The translations under genes were made by a program, and so were the position numbers. A stretch of 64,000 nucleotides of DNA from an uncultured bacterium (GTDB lineage Bacteria > Actinomycetota > Coriobacteriia > Coriobacteriales > Coriobacteriaceae). Positions 16,746-24,519 of this stretch are shown here, piece after piece. The stretch is taken from the NCBI GenBank assembly GCA_905214425.1, contig CAJMLY010000008.1:8311-72310 (forward strand). The letters run 5' to 3'. The notes beneath the pieces are model-generated. The model saw nothing but the letters and a program-made list of their open reading frames with translations, had not been told where the DNA came from and did not search any database. Numbering within the stretch: position 1 is the stretch's first letter; each line of letters opens with the position of its first letter.

Positions 16746-18002
16746 ATGATCAACCATCTCAAACACCACTTTGGCTCCCGACGCACCGGTGGTCACGGAG
16801 GCCTAGACATTGCACGGCATATCGGTCCCGGGCTGCTCGTCACCGTCGGCTTTATCGACCCGGGCAACTGGGCCTCCAATATGGCCGCGGGCTCGCAGTT
16901 TGGCTACGCGCTGCTGTGGATCGTCACGCTGTCCACGATTATGCTCATTGTGCTGCAGCACAACGCGGCGCACCTGGGTATCGCCACGGGCGCCTGTCTT
17001 GCCGAGGCCACGACACGCTACCTCCCCCGCTTCGGTGGGCGCACGGTGCTCGCCAGTGCCTATCTCGCGACCATCGCCACCGCCATGGCCGAAGTCCTGG
17101 GTGGCGCGATTGCCCTTCAAATGCTCTTTGGGCTGCCCGTGCGCGCGGGCTGCGCCATCGTGGCGGCAGTGTCGATGGCGATGCTCATGACGAGCTCCTA
17201 CAAACGCGCCGAACGCTGGATCATCGCTTTCGTAGGCGTGGTAGGACTCTCGTTTTTGGCCGAGCTTGCACTAGTCAAGGTCGACTGGCCGCAAGCCGCC
17301 GCAAGCTGGATCACACCCAGCATGCCCACTGGCTCTGCCGCGATTATCGTAAGTGTCCTAGGCGCGGTCGTTATGCCCCACAACCTCTTCCTGCACTCCG
17401 AGGTCATCCAATCCATGCACTTTGAAGGCCAAGGCGAGCAAGTTATCGAAGAACGTTTGCGCTACGAGCTCTTCGACACGCTCTTTTCGATGGGCGTGGG
17501 CTGGGCAATCAACTCGGCCATGGTCATCCTGGCCGCGACGACCTTCTTTGCGCATGGCATTGTCGTGGATGACCTGGCCGTCGCGGCGGCCACGCTCTCC
17601 CCCATTCTGGGCACGGCAAGCTCGACCATCTTTGCGGTAGCGCTGCTGTTCGCGGGACTATCGAGCAGCGTGACGGCGGGCATGGCGGCGGGCACCATCA
17701 CCGCGGGCATGTTCGACGAGGAATACGACATCCACGACCGACATTCCTCGATCGGCGTGGCGGCCTGTTTCGTCGGCGCAGTGACGGCGTGCCTGGTCGT
17801 CCCGAATCCCTTTGAAGGTCTCATCTGGAGTCAGGCACTGCTGTCGCTTCAGCTGCCGATTACGGTCTTTGTGCTCATACGGCTCACCAGCTCACGCCGC
17901 GTCATGGGCAAATACGTCAACTCGCGCCCACTCAATGCGCTGCTCATAGGGATCGGTATCATCGTGACGACTCTCGATATCGTGTTGTTGACAGGGATGT
18001 AA
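16746..18002 (+). CDS. mntH: Nramp-family divalent metal transporter
   Basis: A 418-residue polytopic membrane protein of the Nramp family, which imports Mn(II) or Fe(II) with protons. The metal-binding motifs are both present: FIDPGN in the first helix (about residue 37) and MPHNLFLHS in helix 6 (about residue 210). About eleven hydrophobic segments can be counted. The ATG at 16746 is preferred because AGGAACC precedes it; an in-frame ATG at 16731 is also possible. It is convergent with the FecBCD-type importer, with hairpin array 4 between them. Manganese versus iron cannot be settled here. Confidence 0.92.
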   Translation: MINHLKHHFGSRRTGGHGGLDIARHIGPGLLVTVGFIDPGNWASNMAAGSQFGYALLWIVTLSTIMLIVLQHNAAHLGIATGACLAEATTRYLPRFGGRTVLASAYLATIATAMAEVLGGAIALQMLFGLPVRAGCAIVAAVSMAMLMTSSYKRAERWIIAFVGVVGLSFLAELALVKVDWPQAAASWITPSMPTGSAAIIVSVLGAVVMPHNLFLHSEVIQSMHFEGQGEQVIEERLRYELFDTLFSMGVGWAINSAMVILAATTFFAHGIVVDDLAVAAATLSPILGTASSTIFAVALLFAGLSSSVTAGMAAGTITAGMFDEEYDIHDRHSSIGVAACFVGAVTACLVVPNPFEGLIWSQALLSLQLPITVFVLIRLTSSRRVMGKYVNSRPLNALLIGIGIIVTTLDIVLLTGM

Positions 18003-18029
18003 TGGGACGGGGCACCTACCCAGTCAAAC

Positions 18030-18246
18030 GTCTCGATCTGTAACATCTAGACCCGCTTTTGATGTCTAGATGTTACAGATCGAGATCATTCCGAGGGACA
18101 GCTCCGTTTGTCTCAATCTGTAACACGTAGACCCCGTTTTCACTGCTAGATGTTACAGATTGAGATCTTCTGCCGGACGGTTTTGGTTTATCTCAATCTG
18201 TAACAGATAGACCCGTTTTGAGCCGTTAGATGTTACAGATTGAGAC
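18030..18246. repeat. 80-bp-period hairpin array 4 (three units)
   Basis: Units start at 18030, 18110 and 18190, exactly 80 bp apart. The first has an almost perfect 22-bp stem that includes ATCTAGAC and GTCTAGAT inside the usual TCTCGATCTGTAACA arms. Spacers are 23 bp. The array lies between the convergent ends of mntH and the ABC ATPase gene. Confidence 0.95.
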
Positions 18247-18277
18247 GAACAGTTGGCCGGACTTACGGCAAGAGCGG

Positions 18278-19135
18278 CTAACAGCAGCTGTAGACAACCT
18301 CGCCGTTGAGCTCCATCCGGGCAATCGTTACGCCGAAGACTTGCTCGAGTACGCCCTGGTCGAGAATCTCGGCAGGTGTACCCACGTCAACGATACGCCC
18401 GCTGTCCATGGCGGCGATGCGGTCGCAGAAGCGCAGGGCGAGCGGTAGGTCATGAATAACCACCGCACCGGTCATCCCCTGCTCATGAACCAGCCCACGA
18501 GCCAGGCCCATCACGTCGAGCGCTGCGCGGGGGTCCAAGTAGGTCGTGGGCTCGTCGAGCAGCACGGTCCGTGCCCGCTGGGCGAGCACCATCGCGATAA
18601 ACGCCCGCTGCCGCTCGCCGCCCGAAAGCGTGCGGGCAGCCTTGTGCGCCAAATGCTCAACACCGGCAACGCGCATAGACTCGGCAACAATCTGCCGGTC
18701 CTGATCGGTCAGCCCGCCAAACAGCCCCATATGGGCATAGCGTCCGCACGACACAAGTGCCTCCACCGTCATGGACGGCGTACGGTGAATCTGGGGCAGC
18801 AGCGCAATACGCTCGGCACGTTCGCGTGCAGACAGGCTGTCGAGAGCATCACCCTCAACGAGCACCTCGCCCGCGGCTGACTCCAACACGCCATCGATCA
18901 CGCGCAACAGGGTCGACTTGCCGCAGCCGTTGGGCCCGACGATGCCCGTCAGGCAACCCGCGGGCAGCGCGAGCGATAAGCCGTCCAACACCGCGTGCTC
19001 GCCATAGGCAAAGCGCACATCACGCAGCTCAACGGCAGCATCAACGCACGCCGTGTCCACCGCGCCCATGACTTGGACGCCCGCCGCCACGCCAGCGCCC
19101 GACGCGCCCGCCCCCGGCATCTCACGCTCACTCAT
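18278..19135 (-). CDS. FecE-type ABC importer, ATP-binding protein
   Basis: A 285-residue ATPase that powers an importer of iron chelates, haem or corrinoids. Walker A is GPNGCGKST (about residue 52), the signature is LSGGERQRAF, and Walker B ends in LLDEPTTYLD. An N-terminal stretch of about 30 residues precedes the conserved domain. Its start overlaps the permease stop by 8 bases, so the two are translationally coupled. It is the last gene of the minus-strand sulfur and metal block. The substrate is inferred only from family and from the CbiK-like gene upstream. Confidence 0.92.
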   Translation of the reverse strand: MSEREMPGAGASGAGVAAGVQVMGAVDTACVDAAVELRDVRFAYGEHAVLDGLSLALPAGCLTGIVGPNGCGKSTLLRVIDGVLESAAGEVLVEGDALDSLSARERAERIALLPQIHRTPSMTVEALVSCGRYAHMGLFGGLTDQDRQIVAESMRVAGVEHLAHKAARTLSGGERQRAFIAMVLAQRARTVLLDEPTTYLDPRAALDVMGLARGLVHEQGMTGAVVIHDLPLALRFCDRIAAMDSGRIVDVGTPAEILDQGVLEQVFGVTIARMELNGEVVYSCC

Positions 19136-20177
19136 CGCGGAACCCCTTTCGCGCCATGATCAGGTAGATAAAGAACGGTCCGCCCACGAGCGACAGCAAA
19201 ATACCCACCGGCAGTTCGTAGGGCGCAAAAGCCGTGCGCGCAACGGTATCGCACAGCACCGTAAACGCCGCGCCGCACATTGCGCACAGCGGAATGACCA
19301 CGCGGTTGTCGTGGCCCGCAAGGCGGCGCACCGCATGGGGCACCATCAGGCCCACAAAGCCGATCAGTCCGCCAAAGCTCACCGCGCAGCCCGCGAGCAG
19401 TGCCGCCACCGCCAGCGCCACCAAGCGCACCGCCACCGTACGCATGCCTAGGCCATGGGCAGCCTCGCGACCGAGCGACAGCACATTCAGGCGATTTGCC
19501 AGGCAAAACGCCACCATCATGCCGCATACCGCCAGCAACGCCGGCGGCATCAGGTTGCGCATGAGCACGCCCGAGAAGCCGCCGACCAAGTATGCCGACG
19601 ACCCCACGTACACGTTTGGTGCCACCAACAGCACGGTATTCATACCGGCACCCGCCACGGCGTTGATCGCCACGCCCGAAAGCACCACGGTCAGACGTGA
19701 CACGCCCGCGCGCGCCGAGATGGCAAACACGAGCGCGGCCGCGATCAGCGCGCCCGCAAAAGCCACGATCGGCAGCAGCTCGCGCGGCGGATCGTTATAG
19801 AACAACGGACAGGCCGAGACGGCAAGCACGGCCAGGCCCGCACCCGAGTTGATGCCGATCACACTCGGACTCGCCAGCGGGTTGTCGAGTACCGCCTGAA
19901 TGAGCGCACCGGCAACAGAAAGCGCCGCGCCGGCAACAAGACCGGCGACGACGCGGGGCATGCGGATATTCACGATGATATTGGCGACGGTCGCGTCCAC
20001 GGGGGCACCCGTCGCAAAGGCGGCAATATCGCCGATCGAAACCGAGCTGGGGCCCATGCAAAACGAGACGACGGCAACGACAACCAGCGCCGCGACAGAC
20101 CCGACAAACAGGCGGACGGCACGGCGACGTGCGTGCGACAGCGCACTCCCCGCCCCGTTCGAACTCGTCTTACGCAT
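19128..20177 (-). CDS. FecCD-type ABC importer, permease
   Basis: A 349-residue inner-membrane permease of the FecCD/BtuC family. It has the usual RMPRVVAGLVAGAALS segment, the NPLASPSVIGINSGAG motif and GFVGLMVPHAVR near the C-terminus, which contacts the ATPase. About nine to ten hydrophobic helices are visible. It lies 9 bases after the binding-protein gene and overlaps the ATPase gene. Likely cargo is a metal chelate, haem or corrinoid; the sequence does not decide which. Confidence 0.93.
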   Translation of the reverse strand: MRKTSSNGAGSALSHARRRAVRLFVGSVAALVVVAVVSFCMGPSSVSIGDIAAFATGAPVDATVANIIVNIRMPRVVAGLVAGAALSVAGALIQAVLDNPLASPSVIGINSGAGLAVLAVSACPLFYNDPPRELLPIVAFAGALIAAALVFAISARAGVSRLTVVLSGVAINAVAGAGMNTVLLVAPNVYVGSSAYLVGGFSGVLMRNLMPPALLAVCGMMVAFCLANRLNVLSLGREAAHGLGMRTVAVRLVALAVAALLAGCAVSFGGLIGFVGLMVPHAVRRLAGHDNRVVIPLCAMCGAAFTVLCDTVARTAFAPYELPVGILLSLVGGPFFIYLIMARKGFRDE

Positions 20178-20186
20178 GCAAACCCC

Positions 20187-21275
20187 CTAGTTCATCTTGG
20201 CCAGCGCCTTGCCCAGAATCGTATAGGACTCACCCCACTTGGCGTTGGGCTTCGACATAAAATGCGCGCTGTCGAGCACCTTGTAGTTGCCCGTCTTAAC
20301 GGCCGAGAGCTCGCCCCAGGCAGGATTGGACTCCACGGACTGCGTAAAGTTGCGCTCGGCGGCCTTTGTATCAGTGCCGACGGACAGCACAAAAATATAA
20401 TCCGGATCGAGCGCGGCGATCGACTCGATGCTAAAGTCCGTGAGCGCACTCGGGTTCTCGTCGCACACGTTGTTCGCACCCAGCTCCTTGACCATTGCGC
20501 CCGTCATACCGGTGGAATCCTGCGCGGTAACGCCCTTGGAGTACGAGCTCATCACCAGCACACGCGGCTTCTTGTCGGAAACGCTGTACTTTTTGACGGC
20601 CTTTTTAATCGAGGCCTGAACATCGAGGCCGTTCTTCTGATACAGGTCGTCGCGACCCGTGATGGCGGTAAAGATGCGGAGCATGCGCAGATAGTCGTCG
20701 AACGTGGTGACCTTAAAGAACGCACAGGGAATCTCGGACGCATCGAGGGCGCTCTTAAGGTCGGATTGCGAAACGCCCGTGGAGTGCTTGCCATCCGAAA
20801 GGCCGGTAGCGATCACAAAGTCAGGGTCCTGAGCCATGATGGACTCGAGCGACAACGACGTGGAACGGCCCACCGATGCCACCTTGTCGGCATCGACGCC
20901 GTAGTTCTCATAGGCATCGTCGGTCGCAGCCGTCAACTCGCCGCCTGCGAGCTCCCAAGCGTTGGCAAAGCTGCCCATGCAGGCCACGACATGCTTAGGC
21001 TTCTTGACGGTAACGGTGTTGCCCAGGTCATCGGTAAAACTCACCGCGCCATCCTCGGCGATCTTAAGATCGACCGACTTGGCGACCTTATCGTCAGTCG
21101 AAGTCGAAGCCGAGGATTTGCCGGCGTCTGACGACTGGACAGCAGAGCCCGCTGCAGAACCGCTATTTGCCGAGGAACCGGTCGCGCCGCAGGCGCTCAA
21201 GCCCAGGCTCAAAACAGCGGCGAGCGCAAGCGTAGCACCGGCCATCATGGGTCGTACCAAATGGGTCTTCTTCAT
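20187..21275 (-). CDS. FecB/BtuF-type substrate-binding lipoprotein
   Basis: A 362-residue extracytoplasmic binding protein. The start at MKKTHLV gives a clean lipoprotein signal peptide ending in LSLGLSAC, with the lipidated Cys about 30 residues in, followed by a Ser/Gly/Ala-rich linker. The mature part has the KKPKHVVAC and SLESIMAQDPDFVIAT segments typical of the class III (FecB/BtuF) helical-backbone fold. Longer frames upstream do not give a signal peptide. It delivers a metal complex or corrinoid to the permease and ATPase encoded next. It follows the chelatase gene by 28 bases. Confidence 0.92.
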   Translation of the reverse strand: MKKTHLVRPMMAGATLALAAVLSLGLSACGATGSSANSGSAAGSAVQSSDAGKSSASTSTDDKVAKSVDLKIAEDGAVSFTDDLGNTVTVKKPKHVVACMGSFANAWELAGGELTAATDDAYENYGVDADKVASVGRSTSLSLESIMAQDPDFVIATGLSDGKHSTGVSQSDLKSALDASEIPCAFFKVTTFDDYLRMLRIFTAITGRDDLYQKNGLDVQASIKKAVKKYSVSDKKPRVLVMSSYSKGVTAQDSTGMTGAMVKELGANNVCDENPSALTDFSIESIAALDPDYIFVLSVGTDTKAAERNFTQSVESNPAWGELSAVKTGNYKVLDSAHFMSKPNAKWGESYTILGKALAKMN

Positions 21276-21303
21276 CGTTATACTTTCTGTTCTTTCTTCT
21301 CTT

Positions 21304-22176
21304 CTATTCGTTCGTGGCGAACAGCGCACGTGCATGGTGCGCATACAGTTCCCGTACGGTGGCAACCTCGCCCAGGCCACAATCACAAAGCTGCGGGACA
21401 TAGTCTGCAGCCGCGAGCACACTCGACCATGAGCGGTCATCCGAGCCACCGATATTCTTGAGCACATGGCGTCCGGCGGAAAGCATCAGCGGCACCAGCC
21501 GCACCGTCGAACCCGGCTCGGCAAGCCCGCGAACAGCCTGCAGGGCAGCGCTTGGGCCATCCGACAGACAGGCCACCGCCAAGTCATCACGACCGGCGCG
21601 GGCAAACGCCGCTCCAAGCGACCCGTACGCATCAAAGGCGTCGCGGGGTCGCGCGTAGTCGCTGCCCGCCGGCCCGCCAATGCCATGGCCTACAAAGAGG
21701 GTCACGGTCCCAGGCTTAGGCCGCCACTCCCCCATAAGCGCCGCGGCAAGACAATCCACACCCGTGGCATCGGACAGGAGCGGGGCACCGACAACGGCCT
21801 TCAGCCCCAAGCACTCGGCAGCCGCACCCACGCGCTCGTGCAGGTTGGCTTGGGCCCATCCGTCGACAACCATACCGGACACGATGGCAACCATGCGCGC
21901 GCCGGCGTCAGCGGCCTGCTCCAGCACGCGCTCCAACTCGGGCGCAGGCTCACCACGGCAAGCCAAAAGCCGGCACACCGCCGGGCCACAAAAAGCCAGC
22001 TCGCACGGTACGTCAACGGCATCGGCCACCGCACGAAACACCGGCTCGATCGCCGCCGTGCGCGCCCGGGCACGCGTGGTGCCGTAGGCGGCAAACACGA
22101 CGGCGTCCACGCGACTGATCTCATGCGGCGTCACCGCGCCAGCCGCACCCGACATCTCGGTCAAAGCGTCTGTCAC
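21304..22176 (-). CDS. cbiK: CbiK-like sirohydrochlorin chelatase
   Basis: A 290-residue protein of the anaerobic cobaltochelatase (CbiK) family. It has the N-terminal FAAYGTT motif, the catalytic FVGHG histidine near residue 165 and the second metal-site region PLMLSAGRHV followed by GGSDDRSW. These enzymes insert Co(II), or Fe(II), into sirohydrochlorin. It starts with GTG inside a 4-base GTGA overlap with the JAMM gene, so it is coupled to the sulfur cluster. Because the cluster encodes a siroheme sulfite reductase, iron insertion to make siroheme is as likely as cobalamin synthesis. That role is inference. Confidence 0.82.
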   Translation of the reverse strand: MTDALTEMSGAAGAVTPHEISRVDAVVFAAYGTTRARARTAAIEPVFRAVADAVDVPCELAFCGPAVCRLLACRGEPAPELERVLEQAADAGARMVAIVSGMVVDGWAQANLHERVGAAAECLGLKAVVGAPLLSDATGVDCLAAALMGEWRPKPGTVTLFVGHGIGGPAGSDYARPRDAFDAYGSLGAAFARAGRDDLAVACLSDGPSAALQAVRGLAEPGSTVRLVPLMLSAGRHVLKNIGGSDDRSWSSVLAAADYVPQLCDCGLGEVATVRELYAHHARALFATNE

Positions 22177-22625
22177 GCCTTTGCCTCAGCAACCTCGAGC
22201 GGTACACGGGCAACCTGCTTGTCGTGTTCAACATGGAAGGCGTTGAGCACCAGATGCTCGGGATCCATGAGCGACAGAATCAGATACGCCGCCGTCGAGT
22301 CAAACGCCAGGCGCTTGTCCTCCTCGGAGGGACGCGACGGGCTCTCGGGGTGCGAATGCCAGTTGCCGAGCATCTCCCAGCCATGGGCACGCGCGTCCTT
22401 AACGGCCGCGAGCTGCTCGCGCGGATCCATCGAAAAGTGCTCGTTACTCTCGTCGACATTGGTAAGCAGGTACACATGCTCGACGGTACCCACTGCCGCC
22501 TCACCCTCGCCGGCAACCGTGCCGGCGATCAGGCCGCACGCCTCGTTGGGCAGACCCTCCTTGGCATGCGCCACGATGCGGTCGTAGTCGGCAGCCGCAA
22601 GCAGCAGCTTCTCCACGCGCGGCAT
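22173..22625 (-). CDS. hcyD: JAMM/MPN+ metalloprotease acting on a sulfur carrier (HcyD-like)
   Basis: A 150-residue zinc protease of the JAMM family. The full signature is visible: Glu28, then His90-x-His92, seven residues, Ser100 and Asp103. In Wolinella the equivalent HcyD trims the extra C-terminal residue of the sulfur carrier HcyS and later releases homocysteine from it. Here the carrier gene two genes upstream ends in GGGCC, so such trimming is required. The gene lies 2 bases after the E1-like gene and overlaps the chelatase gene. Role is inferred from motif and context. Confidence 0.87.
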   Translation of the reverse strand: MPRVEKLLLAAADYDRIVAHAKEGLPNEACGLIAGTVAGEGEAAVGTVEHVYLLTNVDESNEHFSMDPREQLAAVKDARAHGWEMLGNWHSHPESPSRPSEEDKRLAFDSTAAYLILSLMDPEHLVLNAFHVEHDKQVARVPLEVAEAKA

Positions 22626-22627
22626 CG

Positions 22628-23464
22628 CTACTCCCCCGCCTTAAGGCTCGCACCGTGCACGGCGTCGGCGCACTCGGGCTGCTCATAGTCGATCAGCTCG
22701 GTGATGGTCGGATGCTCGCCGCAAATGGCGCAATTGGGGTCTGCCGGCGGCAGCTTGATGGTATGGAAATCGCCCGCCAGCGCATCGTAGGTGAGCAGCT
22801 TGCCGGTCAGCAGGTTGCCGATGCCCAAGATGTACTTGATGGCCTCGAGCGCCTCCAGGCAGCCAATGACACCCGCCATGGCGCCGATGACGCCCGCCTG
22901 CTTGCACGTGGGCACGGCGTCCTTGGGCGGCATGGTCTTAAAGACGCAGCGGTAGCACGGACCCTCGCCCGGCACATAGGTCATGAGCTGGCCCTTAAAG
23001 CGGATGATGCCCGCGTGCACAAAGGGCTTCTTGGCCATAACGCAGGCGTCGTTGATGAGAAACTTCGTGGGAAAGTTATCCACGCCGTCGATCACAAAGT
23101 CGTAGTCGGCGATCAGGTCGGCGATGTTGGTGGAGTCGACAAACTCCTGGTAGGTGTTGACCGTGACGTCGGGGTTGATGTCCTCCATCGTCTCCTTGGC
23201 GCTTTCCACCTTAGGCTCGCCAATGTTGGACGTGGCATGGATCACCTGACGCTGCAGGTTGGAAAGATCGACCTCGTCGGCATCGACAATACCGATGGTG
23301 CCCACGCCGGCAGCAGCCAGGTACAGGGCCGCCGGTGCGCCCAGGCCGCCGGCGCCAATGATAAGGACGCGGGCATTCAGGAGCTTCTTTTGCCCCTTGA
23401 CGCCAACCTCCTTCAAGATGATGTGGCGCGAATAGCGCTCAAGCTGTTCATTCGAAAAAGCCAT
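22628..23464 (-). CDS. hcyF: ThiF/MoeB/HesA-type E1 adenylyltransferase (HcyF-like)
   Basis: A 278-residue ATP-dependent enzyme that adenylates the C-terminal Gly of ThiS/MoaD-like sulfur carriers. The nucleotide-binding IGAGGLGAP motif is at residues 36-44, the DLSNLQRQ motif at 66-73, and a zinc site is formed by CYRC (170-173) and CAIC (245-248). Cys187 in VPTCKQAG is the position of the family's catalytic cysteine. It lies between the carrier gene and the JAMM protease gene, the order expected for a thiocarboxylate pathway. MoeB or ThiF roles are alternatives, but no other thiamin or molybdopterin genes are near. Confidence 0.88.
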   Translation of the reverse strand: MAFSNEQLERYSRHIILKEVGVKGQKKLLNARVLIIGAGGLGAPAALYLAAAGVGTIGIVDADEVDLSNLQRQVIHATSNIGEPKVESAKETMEDINPDVTVNTYQEFVDSTNIADLIADYDFVIDGVDNFPTKFLINDACVMAKKPFVHAGIIRFKGQLMTYVPGEGPCYRCVFKTMPPKDAVPTCKQAGVIGAMAGVIGCLEALEAIKYILGIGNLLTGKLLTYDALAGDFHTIKLPPADPNCAICGEHPTITELIDYEQPECADAVHGASLKAGE

Positions 23465-23506
23465 GCGATAGCTCCCTTAAAACTTGAAGAGAAACGGGGA
23501 TCGGCT

Positions 23507-23609
23507 AAAAATGTTTCAGGTGCCGCAGGTTGCCGCGAAAGAGGAGCGCCGCGTACTAAATGTACGCAAGCGACGGCTTGAGGGCCAAGGTGCGGTGCCT
23601 GGAGCATTT
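23507..23609. repeat. Dispersed imperfect palindrome, copy 2
   Basis: Between the carrier gene and the E1 gene lies an imperfect palindrome about 100 bp long. Outer arms AAAAATGTTTCAGGTGCCGC and TGCGGTGCCTGGAGCATTTT are near complements. The core matches the reverse complement of 1885-1975. Folded in the operon mRNA it could limit expression of genes downstream of the carrier. Confidence 0.75.
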
Positions 23610-23819
23610 TTAGCAGCAGCCACCGCCCATGAAGTAGAGAAACTCAACCGTGTCGCCATCGTTGAGCACGCGGCTGTCGAAGTCCTTGTGGTCCACGAAC
23701 TCATCGTTGACCGACACGGTCACGTACTCGGGCGTCTCGACGTTCTCGGCCGCCACGAGCTGCGTCACGGTCAGGCCCTCGTCGTATTCTTTCTGCTTGC
23801 CGCCGACATTGATCTTCAT
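23610..23819 (-). CDS. hcyS: ThiS/MoaD-like sulfur carrier with GGGCC tail (HcyS-like)
   Basis: A 69-residue ubiquitin-fold sulfur carrier. The C-terminus reads FMGGGCC, so two cysteines follow the Gly that would be adenylated and turned into a thiocarboxylate. ThiS and MoaD normally end in GG, and Wolinella HcyS ends in GG plus Ala; the extra residues imply processing by the JAMM protease encoded nearby. The start at 23819 has GGAAGG nine bases upstream; an ATG three codons earlier overlaps that site. It is followed by a large hairpin repeat before the E1 gene. Function in homocysteine synthesis is inferred from cluster content. Confidence 0.87.
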   Translation of the reverse strand: MKINVGGKQKEYDEGLTVTQLVAAENVETPEYVTVSVNDEFVDHKDFDSRVLNDGDTVEFLYFMGGGCC

Positions 23820-23884
23820 GATTGGCATCCTTCCTACGAAGTAATTACGTATCCGAGCCCTCGCAGACCCGCTCAGACAGGGCC

Positions 23885-24205
23885 CTAGGCGAGTGCCCCA
23901 TCGATAAACTCCTCGAGCTCTTTGAGCGCCTTAAAGCCCACCGTGCGACCGGCCTCCTTGCCGCCCTGGAACAGCACGAGCGTGGGCGCCGCCATGACGC
24001 CGTTGTCAACGGCCACCTGCGTGTCGAAGTTGATATTGACCTTCACCACGTCGAGTTCGCCGGCGCGGGCCTCCTCCAGCTTGGCAAGCTGCGGGTTTAA
24101 GCGCTTGCACGGAATGCAGGTATCCGAATAAAAATCCACGAGCACCGGCTTGTGCGCCTTGAGCACACGTTCCTCAAACGAAGCGGCGTCGATTCTCTCT
24201 GCCAT
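23885..24205 (-). CDS. Thioredoxin-fold protein with CIPC active site
   Basis: A 106-residue thioredoxin. The active-site pair is Cys30 and Cys33 in DTCIPCKRL, with Ile in place of the usual Gly of CGPC, and the cis-proline loop is AAPTLVLF. There is no signal peptide, so it acts in the cytosol. In this operon it could reduce disulfides or persulfides formed on the sulfite reductase partner, the TusA-like protein or the GGGCC carrier. It lies 12 bases after the TusA-like gene. The altered dipeptide should shift its redox potential, but by how much cannot be said. Confidence 0.88.
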   Translation of the reverse strand: MAERIDAASFEERVLKAHKPVLVDFYSDTCIPCKRLNPQLAKLEEARAGELDVVKVNINFDTQVAVDNGVMAAPTLVLFQGGKEAGRTVGFKALKELEEFIDGALA

Positions 24206-24216
24206 CGTCAGTCTCC

Positions 24217-24471
24217 TTACTCGTCCACGAGTTTCTTAACGTACAGGTCAAACGTGCCCTCGTCCGACGGCGCCAGGCGCAGTACCTGCTGGCCGTCATC
24301 CTTAAGCGAGCGCGGCACGTTTTGCATGGGCTCGCCCTCGTTGAGGTGCACTTTGAGCACCTGGCCGATCTCGAGCTCCTCGATGGCGGCCTTCGCGCGC
24401 ACAAACGTCATGGGGCAGACGGCGTCGGTGATATCGACCTCGTCGTCAAATGCAATCTCTTCCTGGGCCAT
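24217..24471 (-). CDS. TusA/SirA-like sulfur-relay protein
   Basis: An 84-residue protein of the TusA/SirA/YedF family. The persulfide-carrying cysteine is Cys19 in the motif AVCPMTF; the usual CPxP is CPMT here, a known variant in anaerobes. The remainder fits the two-layer alpha/beta fold. AGGAGG lies before the ATG chosen at 24471. It stands between the sulfite reductase and thioredoxin genes, so it may shuttle sulfide or persulfide from the reductase towards the carrier activated by the E1 enzyme. That step is inference. Confidence 0.86.
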   Translation of the reverse strand: MAQEEIAFDDEVDITDAVCPMTFVRAKAAIEELEIGQVLKVHLNEGEPMQNVPRSLKDDGQQVLRLAPSDEGTFDLYVKKLVDE

Positions 24472-24519
24472 GGAGGCCTCCTTCCTTAGACGGCATGGGT
24501 GCAACCCCGCCGCGTCAAC

